Counted from the stretch's first letter, positions 46,138-56,288 are shown. The stretch is DNA of 64,000 nt from Robiginitomaculum sp. (GCA_030949705.1 JAUZSF010000025.1:1-64000); one strand, 5' to 3'. The notes: a model not told the origin generated them from the letters alone. Numbers and translations are program-made.

Positions 46138-47310
46138 TCAGCGGCTCTCTGCAAACAGTTCGCGGCCGATCAGCCAGCGGCGGATTTCCGACGTGCCGGC
46201 ACCAATTTCATAGAGTTTGGCATCGCGCAGCAACCGCCCGGTGGGGTATTCATTGATATAGCCATTGCCGCCCAGAATTTGTATCGCTTCCAGCGCCATC
46301 CACGTGGCGGCCTCGGCGGCATAAAGAATGGCCCCGGCGGCATCTTTTCGCGTGGTCTTGCCACGGTCACAGGCCTGGGCTACTGCATAAACATAGGCCC
46401 GTGCACTGTTCATGCGCACATACATGTCTGCCAATTTACCCTGGATCAGCTGGAATTCGCCAATGGCCTGGCCGAACTGTTGGCGTTCGTGCACATAGGG
46501 CAGAACAATATCCATACAGTTTTGCATCAGCCCCAATGGTCCGGCAGCCAGTACCGTGCGTTCGTAATCCAGACCGGACATCAAAACTTTAACGCCGCCG
46601 CCCAGCGGCCCCATAATATTGGCGGCGGGCACTTCACAATCTTCAAACACCAATTCTCCGGTGTCCGAGCCGCGCATGCCCAACTTGTCGAGTTTCTGGG
46701 CGGTGGAAAATCCCGGCATGCCCTTTTCAATCAGAAAGGCGGTGATGCCACGAGAGCCCGCCTCAGGATCGGTTTTGGCATAGACCACCAACACATCGGC
46801 CCCCGGGCCATTGGTGATCCACATCTTTGTACCGTTCAGCACATAGACATCGCCTTTTTTCTCGGCCTTTAAGCGCATGGAAACCACGTCTGACCCGGCC
46901 CCGGTTTCAGACATGGCCAGGGCGCCCAGCTGTTCACCGGAAATCAGGCCGGGTAAATATTTTTCTTTTTGCGCCGGGCTGGCCCACCGCCGGATCTGGT
47001 TGACGCACAGATTGGAATGCGCCCCATAAGACAACCCAACCGAGGCCGAGGCGCGGCTGATCTCTTCCATGGCGATAACGTGTTCCAGGTAGCCAAGGCC
47101 CGCGCCGCCATCTTCTTCCTCAACGGTCAGGCCCAACAGGCCCAATTCGCCCATTTGAGGCCACAAATCCCGTGGAAAAACATTGCTTTCGTCGATTTGT
47201 GCCGCCCGCGGGGCGATGCAGTCTTCGGCAAAATTGTGCACGGTGTCGCGGATCATGTCCGCGGTTTCACCGAGGTTGAAATCAAAGGGGGTGATGGCGT
47301 TTGCAGTCAT
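46138..47310 (-). CDS. ivd: Isovaleryl-CoA dehydrogenase
   Basis: A 390-residue acyl-CoA dehydrogenase of the leucine pathway, turning isovaleryl-CoA into 3-methylcrotonyl-CoA with FAD. Features are [81 protein letters not shown] (catalytic Glu region typical of isovaleryl-CoA dehydrogenase) and the C-terminal [18 protein letters not shown]. The ATG at 47310 gives the normal length. The downstream methylcrotonyl-CoA carboxylase genes are not next to it. It stands alone. Confidence 0.92.
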   Translation of the reverse strand: MTANAITPFDFNLGETADMIRDTVHNFAEDCIAPRAAQIDESNVFPRDLWPQMGELGLLGLTVEEEDGGAGLGYLEHVIAMEEISRASASVGLSYGAHSNLCVNQIRRWASPAQKEKYLPGLISGEQLGALAMSETGAGSDVVSMRLKAEKKGDVYVLNGTKMWITNGPGADVLVVYAKTDPEAGSRGITAFLIEKGMPGFSTAQKLDKLGMRGSDTGELVFEDCEVPAANIMGPLGGGVKVLMSGLDYERTVLAAGPLGLMQNCMDIVLPYVHERQQFGQAIGEFQLIQGKLADMYVRMNSARAYVYAVAQACDRGKTTRKDAAGAILYAAEAATWMALEAIQILGGNGYINEYPTGRLLRDAKLYEIGAGTSEIRRWLIGRELFAESR

Positions 47311-47462
47311 AAAGTGGCGATAGCACGGGAAGGAAAAGCATGCATCCTTTTTTTCATTATGCACGCAATTTGTCGCGCTCCCTTAAAGGTTTGCAAACCT
47401 AGTCTATCAGCATGGCTTTAATGAATTCGCATCACAATAGCCCGGTTATAGAGAGGTTTGTT

Positions 47463-49072
47463 ATGTCTGGGATTCAGCATATTTTCCATCGGTTTTGCGG
47501 CTTTAAAGCCGAACAAAAAGGCAGTGTGGCGATATATTTTGCGCTCAGCCTGATGGCGATAACCACCCTGATCGGCGTGGCTCTGGATTATGGCCGAGCC
47601 ATGAATATGCGTGCCACTTTGGGGGCGGCGGCCGATGCGGCGGCGCTGGCTACCGCGCATGACCCGGATATTTCGGCGAAAAACCTGCAAAAGCGTGCCG
47701 AGGCCTTCTTTCTGGCCAACACACAAAACAGCGCCTTTGGTGTCAACTATACCGTCGAGGCCAAGGAATTGCCCGACGGCAACGGCGTGCATATTGCGAT
47801 AAATGCGCAAATTGATACCACGCTGATGTCTCTGGCCGGGGTCGATCATTTCAATGTCACTGCCGAAAGTGAGGCGGTGTACAGCTCGAACAAGGTCGAG
47901 CTGGCCCTAGTGCTGGATAATACCGGCTCCATGAGCAGCGGTAATAAAATCAAGACCCTGCGCAGTGCCTCGTATGATCTGATTGACCAATTGCTGCCCA
48001 ATGGCAATCCATCAGAAAATGTGAAAATCGGCATCGTCCCTTTTGATCTGGGCGTGAAAGTCGGTACCCAGTACAAGGGTGCGAATTGGATCAAATTCCC
48101 CAATAACGGGAATGACAATACCGGCGACAAAAAGAAGAAAAAGAAAAAGAAGAAAAAGAAGAAAAAAAGGGCAAGGACGACGATAACGACGACGACCATA
48201 ATGATGATAACGACCATGATGACGACGATGGCCACGATAATGACCATGGCGATGATGATGGTCATGATAATGACCATGGTGACGATAACGACCACGGTAA
48301 CAATGACGGTCACGACAATGGTGACGATGATGGTCATGATAATGACCATGGTGATAACGATCACGGTAATAATGATGACCACGACAATGGTGACGACGAT
48401 GGCGACGATGACCATGGTGACGATGACGGTGACGGCGATGGCAATGGCAATGGTGGTGCCAATGAAGGGCCGGAATGGAAAGGGTGTGTTGGTCCGCGGG
48501 AACCCAATAAGGATGTTGATGATTCAACCGCGACCGGTTTCTATAAAATTCCCGCCATTTATGACGACCAGACCCCATGCGAGCTGGCCGCTATTTTGCC
48601 GCTTACCAATGATAAATCGGCGCTGAATAACAAGGTCAGCGAAATGAAGCCGGTCGGGTGGACCTATGTCCCCGAAGGGCTGGCGTGGGGCTGGCGTGTG
48701 CTCTCATCGCCGGTACCTTATGACCAGGGCGCGTCTTATGCGGATCAGGACTGGAAAAAAGTGCTGGTGTTGATGACCGATGGCGAAAACACCGTCAAAT
48801 GGTCGTGGGACAAGGGCTGGCCCAAGGCAAAGACCAATACCACCAAGACCAGCGGTGATCAGAAAACCAAAACCTTGTGTCGTAATATCAAGGACGAGGG
48901 CATCACGATCTATACCGTGGCCTTTCAGGTCAATTCCAGCAGCACCCGTAACATGCTGGAAGACTGTGCCAGTTCAACGGATCATTATTTTGATGCCCAG
49001 AACAATTCGGCACTGGAGGCAGCCTTTGCCAAGATTGCCGGTGACATCAACAATCTGCGTCTCAGCAAATAG
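47463..49072 (+). CDS. TadG-like protein with von Willebrand factor A domain (frameshift in a Lys tract)
   Basis: Begins with a TadE/TadG-type N-terminus (FKAEQKGSVAIYFALSLM, then a membrane helix), linked to Flp/Tad pilus assembly or surface display. A vWA domain follows: LALVLDNTGSMSSG is the MIDAS, and KKVLVLMTDGENTVKW the later strand. Between them lie a run of 13 or more Lys and then about 95 residues almost only Asp, Asn, His and Gly. The frame breaks at an A7 run (48162-48168); one more A restores it. With that, the protein ends normally at 49072. GAGAGG precedes ATG 47463. Confidence 0.82.
48128..48455 (+). repeat. Low-complexity Lys tract followed by Asp/His/Asn repeats inside a vWA gene
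   Basis: Purine-rich AAG/AAA codons (48128-48168) encode Lys; then GAY, AAY, CAY and GGY codons repeat in units such as DNDHGDD and GHDNDHGD up to about 48455. The pattern would give a highly charged, metal-binding-type loop. It lies within the vWA fold between its first and later strands. Confidence 0.8.
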
Positions 49073-49075
49073 GGC

Positions 49076-50389
49076 CTAGCGGTTTAACCGTCTGAGCAGA
49101 TAATAAGCACTGACCACCACCAGCAAGACCCCCAGAAAGGCTTGTCCCGGCCCCTTGGCCAGTTCCAGATTGGTGGTGATGCTGTCTGCATTCTGGATTT
49201 GCCATAATCCGCCCAGGGTCATGGCAATGCCGATAATGCCCATGAGAATGAAAATGATGCGGCCCCGGTCATAGGCTGGCTGAAAATCACCGCTGTCGGG
49301 AGTGATTTGGGCATCGGTCAACAGGGTTTGCGGGTCCAGGTCGGTCTCCTCATAGACCGGCTCGTCATAGGCGAACGGCTCGACCCCTTCATCGAGGGCA
49401 TCATAACGGATGGTTGGCTCTGGGTTTGCTTCATAAGGTTCCAGAAACATTCCGTCCTGGTCGACAAAGGGCGGGGTTGCCTCTTCATCATGGCTCACAT
49501 CCGTTGTGGGCAAATCTTGGGTCGGGACCTGGTCTTCGGCCTGCAATTGCAGAACCTCATCCTGGGGTGCGTCTGTATCATCGGCGGCAATGGTTTCCAG
49601 ACGGCCGGTGATTTGCTCGGCGATTTCCGCCATCGGGTTGGCCGTTGGTTCCTCGGTCACTGTCTCCGGGGTATTGATTTCTGTTGGAGGTGTCTCGGTT
49701 TCGAACGCTTCATCCAGCGATACCAGATCTTCTTGCGTTTCACTTGCCTCGATAGGCGATGGAATATCCACCGGGGCAGGGGCGGGCGTGTTGGTGGCGC
49801 TTTCAATAATGGTATCGCCATTGCCATTCAGATCAAACATGACCTTCAGTGGCGTTTCCCCCTGTTGTTCGCTGGCCATTTGCATGTCACACAAGGGAGG
49901 TAATTGCGGGGTTGGCGCAATCACGCTGGCCTCGGGGGATGCCAAAAAGAGGGCCTTTTCGGCGGCGCGGCGACGCACCAGCGCATCAACCACAATAATC
50001 TCACCGTTCAGGCTGGCCCGGCGCCAGGCATCAAAGCCGGCGGCCGCGGCCACCGGACAGCCTTCGTTCAGGCGGCGCAGTACAGAGCTGGACTGAAAAT
50101 GCTCCAATCCGATGTTAAAGGTCAGAGAGACCAGGGCATCGAACTGATTCTGGCTCAGCGGCGCATAAATCAGGTCACACAACGGACCTTCCAGCTGTTT
50201 GACATCCCAACGCAGCAAATCCGATGCATCGTTTTTGCTGATTTGTGTGCCTTTTCGGGCCGAAACCGTGTGGCCATAGCCAACCACCCAGCCGCCATTG
50301 GCCAAGGGGGCCGCCTTGGCCCGAAAGCCTTCAAACGCCTTGATCAGTTCAAACCCAGTGGGTGATGTTACATATCGAGCCATTGCCAT
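49076..50389 (-). CDS. Membrane-anchored GH24 lysozyme
   Basis: 437 residues: an N-terminal phage-type lysozyme domain (about 1-145) with LIKAFEGFRAKAAP (catalytic Glu), VVGYGHT and FDALVSLTFNIG; then some 200 residues of acidic, Pro/Thr/Glu-rich linker (QEDLVSLDEAFETETPP); then two C-terminal helices (about 380-425). No signal peptide is seen, so export needs a holin-like route or the protein acts from the cytoplasmic side. It is convergent with the vWA gene, only 3 bp apart. The domain set differs from prophage lysozymes, and no phage genes are nearby. Confidence 0.82.
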   Translation of the reverse strand: MAMARYVTSPTGFELIKAFEGFRAKAAPLANGGWVVGYGHTVSARKGTQISKNDASDLLRWDVKQLEGPLCDLIYAPLSQNQFDALVSLTFNIGLEHFQSSSVLRRLNEGCPVAAAAGFDAWRRASLNGEIIVVDALVRRRAAEKALFLASPEASVIAPTPQLPPLCDMQMASEQQGETPLKVMFDLNGNGDTIIESATNTPAPAPVDIPSPIEASETQEDLVSLDEAFETETPPTEINTPETVTEEPTANPMAEIAEQITGRLETIAADDTDAPQDEVLQLQAEDQVPTQDLPTTDVSHDEEATPPFVDQDGMFLEPYEANPEPTIRYDALDEGVEPFAYDEPVYEETDLDPQTLLTDAQITPDSGDFQPAYDRGRIIFILMGIIGIAMTLGGLWQIQNADSITTNLELAKGPGQAFLGVLLVVVSAYYLLRRLNR

Positions 50390-50572
50390 GCCGTATCAAA
50401 CCGGGACAGGTAGGAAGCGTCCCGCATCAGACTTTGCAAAGGTCAGGCCATTTTGACTTGGGGGGTGTCCCCTGACTTCGGTATCTTCTTGGGGGCTGGA
50501 ATGCCCCCTTTTGGACAGGTTAGCACGAACATGGACAGGCCAATGGCCCGCCCATGCTATAGACAACCTGGC

Positions 50573-51070
50573 TCAGTTGGAGGCAGGGCCGTACTGATTT
50601 TCTTCAGGGTCGCTTTTCAGAACCATATTGCCAAGAAAAACAAGGATAAAGGTTGAAATCGCACCGGCAATGGCGCTGGGTACGAGGATGGATCTGGAGG
50701 CCTCCATACTGGCTTTCATGGCGCCCATAATATCCGCGCCGGCGGCCTGGGCGGCGGCGGCAACTGTCGCCTGGTCAAAACCTGTGATCATATAGACCAG
50801 TCGTGTAGCCACAAAACTCAAGCCAAAGTTGACCAGCAAGACCAGCAGAACCATCCAGGCAGACTTGCCGGCATCATGCAGGCGCTTGGACCAGAGACTT
50901 AACCACATCCAAGCCAATACCAGGCCAATCGGAATAGAAAGTAATGCAAATGACATGGAAACAAGGTTCAGCATGGCCAATATAAAATTGATCGCGATCA
51001 GGATGATTGCACTTTTTTGAAATTGTGCCGGGCTGATACGTCCCTTTAGACTGAAATATAGATTACCCAT
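50573..51070 (-). CDS. DUF805 family membrane protein
   Basis: A 165-residue protein with the DUF805 signature (GRISPAQFQ near the start and WSKRLHDAGKSAW in the middle) and four membrane helices. The function of the family is unknown. AGGAG lies 6 bp before ATG 51070. An Ala-rich loop (QATVAAAAQAAGADIMG) sits between helices 3 and 4. It is 183 bp upstream of the lysozyme gene on the same strand; between them are only two GC-rich hairpins at about 50461-50508, of which I cannot call a terminator. Confidence 0.8.
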   Translation of the reverse strand: MGNLYFSLKGRISPAQFQKSAIILIAINFILAMLNLVSMSFALLSIPIGLVLAWMWLSLWSKRLHDAGKSAWMVLLVLLVNFGLSFVATRLVYMITGFDQATVAAAAQAAGADIMGAMKASMEASRSILVPSAIAGAISTFILVFLGNMVLKSDPEENQYGPASN

Positions 51071-51190
51071 GGTGGCTCCTTATAATTTGGTATCTGGTTT
51101 GTCCCAGATTTTTTTGCCTGAGTGATTTCAGACCCGACCTTGATAAAGCCAAGTTGTTCATACAGCAAGGTTTGTTCTTTTTCCGATCCC
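51046..51190 (-). pseudogene. Possible GNAT acetyltransferase 3' remnant
   Basis: The minus strand reads TLLYEQLGFIKVGSEITQ, close to the final LYExLGFxxVG strand of GNAT acetyltransferases. It has no start of its own and is bounded upstream by repeat DNA. It is too short to be certain. Confidence 0.3.
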
Positions 51191-51284
51191 GCTCTGGATT
51201 GCCGGGACAGGCCGGCAAGGACAGGGGTATTAAGTGCAAACATCATACCCCACCCATGCCCGTGTGGGACAAGGTTTTACTATC

Positions 51285-51450
51285 CTCACCCCAAAAGCAT
51301 CGCACCGACATGGAAACAAGCTCTTTCCTCTCCCGGGCGGGAGAGGGATAAGGTGAGGGGGCATAGGCTTAAAGACAGAGCGCAGTCTTTGCTGCACCAT
51401 CCCCTCACCCCGGCCCTCTCCCCAGGGAGAGGAAAAAATTCCCCGCATAG
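51285..51450. repeat. Palindromic intergenic repeats (CCCTCTCCC family)
   Basis: Two inverted units, CCTCTCCCGGGCGGGAGAGG followed by GGTGAGGGG, and CCCTCACCCC...CCCTCTCCCCAGGGAGAGG. Similar units recur at about 61145-61180 and 63668-63690. This is a dispersed intergenic repeat family. ORFs across it are not genes. Confidence 0.75.
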
Positions 51451-51482
51451 CCAACCCAAGGGTCAATGAGGGTCATGCCTTA

Positions 51483-51584
51483 CCCCTCGGTGTCCCTGCC
51501 CGTACCCCTTAAGTACCCCTAAAATGAAAAAATATGACCCTGAAATGTCCCTTATTTATCCCTGATTGCCCCTGCCTATCCCTT
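51483..51584. repeat. CCCT motifs in helical phase
   Basis: CCCT begins at 51484, 51494, 51506, 51517, 51538, 51549, 51560, 51570 and 51580. The steps are 10, 12, 11, 21, 11, 11, 10 and 10, so the motifs lie on one DNA face. The gap between them is AT-rich. This array fills part of the 594-bp gap between the DUF805 and fhs genes. Confidence 0.6.
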
Positions 51585-51664
51585 CCAAAAAGCGGGGATA
51601 AACCGGGCTTGTCTGCGGGTGGCATTTCGGCATTAGAATGAATGATTTGGATACGGGGCTGCGA

Positions 51665-53332
51665 TTAAAACAGGCCTTCAATCTGGCCGTCCTCATTCAG
51701 GCGAATGCTGTTGGCGGCAGGCACGCGGGGCAGGCCTGGCATGGTCATCACCGCGCCGCAAACCACCACAACAAAGCCGGCACCGGCGCTAAGGCGCACC
51801 TCGCGTACGGGCAAAGTATAGCCGGTGGGCGCCCCCACCTTGGTCGGGTCTGTGGAGAAAGAATATTGGGTTTTGGCGATGCAGACCGGCAAATCCCCAT
51901 AGCCCGCCTGCTCCCAGGAGGTGAGCTGGGCCAGCACTTTGGCGTCAATTTCCACACCATCGGCGCGATAAATCTGCCGGGCCACGGTTTCGATTTTTTC
52001 CAGCAAAGACGGGCTGTTATTATAAAGCGGGTGGAATTTGGCTTTGCCGCTGTCGGCCAGATTGGCGGCTTTTTGCGCCAATGTGGTGGCGCCTTTGCCA
52101 CCATCCTGCCAATGCGTGGCCAAGGCCACCTCTATGCCCAGATCGGCACAATAGCGCGTAATCGCTTCGATTTCGGCATCGCTGTCGGCGTCAAAGCGAT
52201 TGATGGCCACCATGGCGGGAACGCCATAGCGGGCAATGTTTTCAAGATGGCGGCCCAGATTGGCGCATCCGGCCGCGACGGCCTCTGGGTTTTCGCTGCC
52301 AAGAGCATCTTTGGCCACGCCGCCATGCATTTTCAAGGCGCGTATGGTGGCAACCACCACCACGGCGTCCGGGGTAAGGCCCGCTTTGCGGCATTTAATG
52401 TCAAAGAATTTCTCGGCCCCCAGATCAGCCCCAAAGCCGGCTTCGGTGACCACATAATCGGCCAGCTTCATGGCGGCCTTGGTGGCGATGACCGAATTGC
52501 AACCATGGGCGATGTTGGCAAACGGGCCGCCATGGATAAAGGCGGGATTGTTCTCCAGCGTTTGCACCAGATTGGGTTCCAGGGCGTCTTTCAGCAGCAC
52601 CGTCATGGGGCCATCGGCGTTCAGGTCCTTGGCCTTGATATGCTTGCGATCACGGGTTTCGCCAACGACCATATTGCCAAGGCGGGTTTGCAGATCGGCC
52701 AGATTTTCGGCCAGGCAAAAACAGGCCATCACTTCGGAGGCCACGGTGATGTCAAAGCCGCCCTGTCGCGGATAGCCGTTCACGGCACTGCCCAGCGAGG
52801 TAACAATATCGCGCAAGGATCGGTCATTCATGTCCAGACCCCGCCGCCAGCTGATGCGGCGCACGTCGATGTCCAGGGCATTGTCCCAATAGACATGATT
52901 GTCGATCAGGGCCGCCAGCAGATTATTGGCCGCGCCAATGGCATGAAAGTCGCCGGTAAAGTGCAGATTGATGTCCTCCATGGGTACCACCTGCGCATAA
53001 CCGCCGCCGGCAGCGCCGCCCTTCATGCCAAAACAGGGGCCCAAGGATGGTTCACGCAGGCATACCATGGCGCGCTTGCCAATGGCGTTCAGGCCATCGG
53101 TCAGGCCGATAGAGGTGGTGGTTTTGCCCTCACCGGCGGGGGTAGGTGAAATGGCGGTGACCAGAATCAGGCGGGCCGGGTCGCGGGTCGGCTGTTGCGT
53201 CAGCCAGCCGAGCGAGACCTTGGCCTTGTCATGGCCATAGGCCTTTAAGGCGCTGGCCGGGATATCCAGTTTGCTGGCGATGTCACTGATCGGGCGCATG
53301 TTGGCGGCACGCGCAATTTCAATATCCGACAT
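51665..53332 (-). CDS. fhs: Formate-tetrahydrofolate ligase
   Basis: An ATP-dependent enzyme joining formate to tetrahydrofolate to give 10-formyl-THF for purine, serine and methionine synthesis. Motifs are [17 protein letters not shown] (P-loop type), [22 protein letters not shown] cut as REPSLGP and [47 protein letters not shown]-like [13 protein letters not shown], and [11 protein letters not shown]. 555 residues, a normal length. ATG 53332 with AGGAG at 8 bp is preferred to an upstream start. It is divergent from the response-regulator gene. Formate from hutG could be a source. Confidence 0.95.
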   Translation of the reverse strand: MSDIEIARAANMRPISDIASKLDIPASALKAYGHDKAKVSLGWLTQQPTRDPARLILVTAISPTPAGEGKTTTSIGLTDGLNAIGKRAMVCLREPSLGPCFGMKGGAAGGGYAQVVPMEDINLHFTGDFHAIGAANNLLAALIDNHVYWDNALDIDVRRISWRRGLDMNDRSLRDIVTSLGSAVNGYPRQGGFDITVASEVMACFCLAENLADLQTRLGNMVVGETRDRKHIKAKDLNADGPMTVLLKDALEPNLVQTLENNPAFIHGGPFANIAHGCNSVIATKAAMKLADYVVTEAGFGADLGAEKFFDIKCRKAGLTPDAVVVVATIRALKMHGGVAKDALGSENPEAVAAGCANLGRHLENIARYGVPAMVAINRFDADSDAEIEAITRYCADLGIEVALATHWQDGGKGATTLAQKAANLADSGKAKFHPLYNNSPSLLEKIETVARQIYRADGVEIDAKVLAQLTSWEQAGYGDLPVCIAKTQYSFSTDPTKVGAPTGYTLPVREVRLSAGAGFVVVVCGAVMTMPGLPRVPAANSIRLNEDGQIEGLF

Positions 53333-53514
53333 GGATGGTACTCCTGATGGGTTCCCCGGCATTTTTATTTTCATGCAGTAACATGCCTAATTTGAAATGC
53401 ACGTTTTTTTGTAGGGTGTGTAAACATGCCGCAGGGAAGGAGAATGAGAAGCGGATACGGCCTTGGGATGGTCTTGCGACGCTTTGCCTGCTAGAACGGG
53501 TAGGTATTTAGCCA

Positions 53515-54189
53515 ATGATACCGGGATATACCGTGGAGTCCTATAAAACCGTATCCAGAAATGGTGGCCAGCCTCATCGTGGGGATATGCTGGGGGACCC
53601 GGTGCGACTGGCCATTGCCGATAAAAACCCGTTGATAATCCGCGGGTTGCGCTCTCTTTTTACCGAGGATAGGCGTTTCGAGACCGTGGTGGCGGCCACC
53701 GATGGGGAATTGTTTCTGGATTGTGTGGAACGCATGCAGTTCGACATCGGCATTATTGGCTGGGATATGCCGTTTTGTAATGCGCAAGGGGTGCTGGAGG
53801 CGTTGGCTGATCGTGAAGACGCGCCGAGCATCATCATTTATACTGGCAATCCTGGGGATGGTATTGCTGAACAGGCCATGGCGCTGGGGGCGGCGGGTTT
53901 TTGCTCGAAAACTCAGCCCCCGGAACATTTGATGGACATGATCATGTCGGTGGCCGGGGGGCAGATGGTGTTCCCCCTCAGTCGGGGCAGGCGCCTTGAT
54001 CCTCTGGCCAGCCTGACCGCCCGGGAACGTGAAATCTTGCAAGCCCTGTGTGATGGTAAAACCAATGCGCGACTGGCCAAGGCCTTTGGGGTTTCTCCCA
54101 ATACCATCAAGTTTCATTTGCGCAATTTATACGAAAAGCTGGGGGTGCAGAACCGCGCTGCGGCAGTGGCCATGCTGCTTTCCCGATAA
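53515..54189 (+). CDS. LuxR/NarL-type response regulator
   Basis: 224 residues: a receiver domain (LAIADKNPLIIRGLRSLF, then IIGWDMPFCNAQG with the phospho-Asp, and a Lys in CSKTQPPEH) and a C-terminal LuxR HTH (LTAREREILQALCDGKTNAR, then GVSPNTIKFHLRNLYEKLGV). The alternative start ATG 53587 gives a more usual N-terminus, but its ribosome site is too close; both are possible. It is the gene just before the Calvin-cycle operon, separated by a terminator-like hairpin. No partner kinase is adjacent. The usual CbbR LysR regulator is missing here. Confidence 0.87.
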   Translation: MIPGYTVESYKTVSRNGGQPHRGDMLGDPVRLAIADKNPLIIRGLRSLFTEDRRFETVVAATDGELFLDCVERMQFDIGIIGWDMPFCNAQGVLEALADREDAPSIIIYTGNPGDGIAEQAMALGAAGFCSKTQPPEHLMDMIMSVAGGQMVFPLSRGRRLDPLASLTAREREILQALCDGKTNARLAKAFGVSPNTIKFHLRNLYEKLGVQNRAAAVAMLLSR

Positions 54190-54197
54190 CTACCCAA

Positions 54198-54232
54198 ACG
54201 GGTGGGTTTTGCCCTACCCGTAAGATATTTTT
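54198..54232 (+). terminator. Terminator after the response regulator
   Basis: A hairpin with ACGGGT...ACCCGT arms (54198-54221) extended by GGG/CCC is followed by TATTTTT. It follows the regulator's stop at once and would isolate it from glpX. Confidence 0.6.
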
Positions 54233-54315
54233 CGCCCACCTCTCCTGATCGGGACAGGCCCCCATTTGCCGGCTAATTCTCACACAGAATTGATCTTGCG
54301 AATGAGGGGAGCGCC

Positions 54316-55344
54316 ATGGGCGAGACACCAAATACGTCCTTACCAGCCGATTTTGCCTATGCTTTGCGCAAAGTGACCGAAATTGCGGCCTGTGCGGCGG
54401 CGGCCTGGATCGGGCGCGGCGAGCAGGAACGGGGCGATGGGGCCGCCGTGGCCGCCATGCGCACGGTGCTGAACCGTCTGCCCATTGATGGCCGTATCGT
54501 CATTGGCGAGGGCGAAAAAGACGAAGCCCCCATGCTGTATAACGGCGAGACCGTGGGCACGGGTGGTCCGGCACTGGATATTGCCGTGGACCCGGTTGAG
54601 GGCACATCGTACCTCGCCAAGGGGCTGACCAATGCCATGGCCACCATAGCGGTGGCTCCGCGCGGCACCATGTTTGACCCGGGACCAGCCTTTTATATGC
54701 GCAAATTTGCCGCCCCCGGCGCGGCTAAAGGTGTGGTGGATCCCACCTTGCCAACCCGGGAAAACTTGGCCGAACTGGCCAAGGCATTGGGCAAGATGGT
54801 ATCGGAATTGCGCATCTATGTGCTTGAAAAACCAAGGCACAAGCGTTTGGTGCGCGAAATTCATGAGGCCGGGGCGCGGACCATGCTGTACCCGGCGGGG
54901 GATGTGGCCGGTGCCATTATGGCGGCCTTGCCAGAGTCAGGTATCGATGCCTTGCTGGGCACGGGCGGGACCCCGGAGGGGTTGTTGACGGCCTGTGCCA
55001 TTCAGGCCCTGGGCGGTGAATTCATGGGCAAGCTGGACCCGCAATTACACACCGAGAAACAGGCGGTTGATGCCGCTGGACTGGACATTAATCACTGGAT
55101 GAAGCTGGACCAGCTGGTGCGCTCCAAAGATGTGGTATTTTGCGCCACGGGCATCACCACGGGCCTGCTGTTTGATGGCGTGGAAGAACGCCATGGGTGT
55201 TACAAAACCCAGACACTGATGCTCAGCGGCATCACCCGGGAACGACAGATATTGACCAGCTGGTTACAGAAACAGGAAGTTGATGAGGCGCTGAATGCCG
55301 CCGCCCCACATACCGAACCGGAAACCGTGCAGGAGGGAGGCTGA
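54316..55344 (+). CDS. glpX: Class II fructose-1,6-bisphosphatase (also sedoheptulose bisphosphatase)
   Basis: A 342-residue metal-dependent bisphosphatase. Motifs: IAACAAAAWIGRGEQERGDGAAV split as AAWIGRGEQ and GDGAA, GRIVIGEGEKDEAP, the metal site DIAVDPVEGTS and GTGGTPEGLL. In Calvin-cycle operons the GlpX enzyme dephosphorylates fructose- and sedoheptulose-bisphosphate in the regeneration phase. It starts the operon; the phosphoribulokinase gene begins 1 bp after its stop. The 83-bp stretch upstream of the start holds no clear promoter that I can call. Confidence 0.93.
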   Translation: MGETPNTSLPADFAYALRKVTEIAACAAAAWIGRGEQERGDGAAVAAMRTVLNRLPIDGRIVIGEGEKDEAPMLYNGETVGTGGPALDIAVDPVEGTSYLAKGLTNAMATIAVAPRGTMFDPGPAFYMRKFAAPGAAKGVVDPTLPTRENLAELAKALGKMVSELRIYVLEKPRHKRLVREIHEAGARTMLYPAGDVAGAIMAALPESGIDALLGTGGTPEGLLTACAIQALGGEFMGKLDPQLHTEKQAVDAAGLDINHWMKLDQLVRSKDVVFCATGITTGLLFDGVEERHGCYKTQTLMLSGITRERQILTSWLQKQEVDEALNAAAPHTEPETVQEGG

Positions 55345-55345
55345 T

Positions 55346-56212
55346 ATGCCCAAGAACAAAAAACTCAACCGCCCGATTATCCTGGGCGTGGTTGGTGACA
55401 GCGCCGTTGGCAAAACCACCCTGTCCAAGGGTATTGCCAAAATCCTGGGCGAAGACCGGGTAACGGTGATCTGCACGGATGACTATCATGCTTATGACCG
55501 TAAGGAACGGGCGAAAAACGGCATTTCCGCGCTGGATCCCAAGGGCAATTATATCGATATTCTGGAGCAGCATCTGGCGCTTCTTCGTGAAGGCAAACCG
55601 ATCCTGAAGCCCATATATAATCACGATCATGGCACGCTGGATCGCCCGGTTTATGTGGAACCAAAGGAATATGTGATTGCCGAAGGTCTGCTGGGCTATA
55701 CCACTCGGGCCATGCGCGATTGCTATGACGTGAAAATTTACCTGGACCCGCAGGAGGAGCTACGCCGCCGCTGGAAAGTCGAGCGCGACACCACCAAGCG
55801 CGGGTATAGCGAAGCGCAGGTGCTGGCCTCGCTGGAAAAACGCAAAAGCGACAGCCCGGCCTTTATTCATCCGCAACGCATGTTTGCCGATATTATTATC
55901 CGTTTTCAGGCGCCCCCGGACGAGGCCCATGGCGAGGATGTGCACCTGGATGTGTTGCACATTTTACGCCCCACTTTGCCGCACCCGGATTTCACCAAAG
56001 TGATCGAGGCCAGCGGCAATGGCATGCTTTCGCTGGAATTAACCCGCGATAACGGCAAACCGGTGGATGTTTTAGGGATTAATGGCGCGATATCGGATCG
56101 TCAGGCCACCCGAATCGAGGACTATTTGTGGAGCCAGATCCCCGAGGCCAGTTACTTGCGGGAAATGGTCGGGCAAATTGCCGGTCCGGTGCGCAGCCAT
56201 CCGCTGGCCTGA
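55346..56212 (+). CDS. prk: Phosphoribulokinase
   Basis: A 288-residue kinase of the short proteobacterial class that phosphorylates ribulose-5-phosphate to RuBP. The P-loop is GVVGDSAVGKTTLSKG, followed by CTDDYHAYDRKER, NYIDILEQHLA, KPIYNHDHGTL (substrate site) and VIAEGLLGY (Walker B-like). It begins right behind glpX with GGAGG at a good spacing. This enzyme with RuBisCO defines the Calvin cycle, so the operon is functional in outline. Confidence 0.95.
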   Translation: MPKNKKLNRPIILGVVGDSAVGKTTLSKGIAKILGEDRVTVICTDDYHAYDRKERAKNGISALDPKGNYIDILEQHLALLREGKPILKPIYNHDHGTLDRPVYVEPKEYVIAEGLLGYTTRAMRDCYDVKIYLDPQEELRRRWKVERDTTKRGYSEAQVLASLEKRKSDSPAFIHPQRMFADIIIRFQAPPDEAHGEDVHLDVLHILRPTLPHPDFTKVIEASGNGMLSLELTRDNGKPVDVLGINGAISDRQATRIEDYLWSQIPEASYLREMVGQIAGPVRSHPLA

Positions 56213-56288
56213 CGCAATTGCTTGTCGCCTATCACATGGTCAAAGCGGCGCTTGGTGAACACGCGCTGTAACAGGGAAAGACGATACT

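Noticed and set aside
47846-48415. Ile/Val-rich ORF opposite the Asp/His tract
   Set aside because: It is only the complement of GAY/CAY repeats. The sense frame fits a vWA protein on both sides.
48128-48455. Possible CRISPR-like repeat array
   Set aside because: The units are irregular, lack spacers and are codon-phased in a protein gene.
50491-50512. GGGGGC/GCCCCC hairpin with a short T run
   Set aside because: The T run is on the plus strand, but the genes on both sides are on the minus strand, so I did not call it a terminator.
51122-51469. ORF across the intergenic repeats
   Set aside because: It is composed of palindromic repeat DNA and has no ribosome site or motif.
51638-53149. Long ORF of 503 codons on the plus strand
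   Set aside because: It lies fully antisense to fhs, has a low-complexity Gly/His-rich translation with no known motif, and reflects GC-rich third positions.
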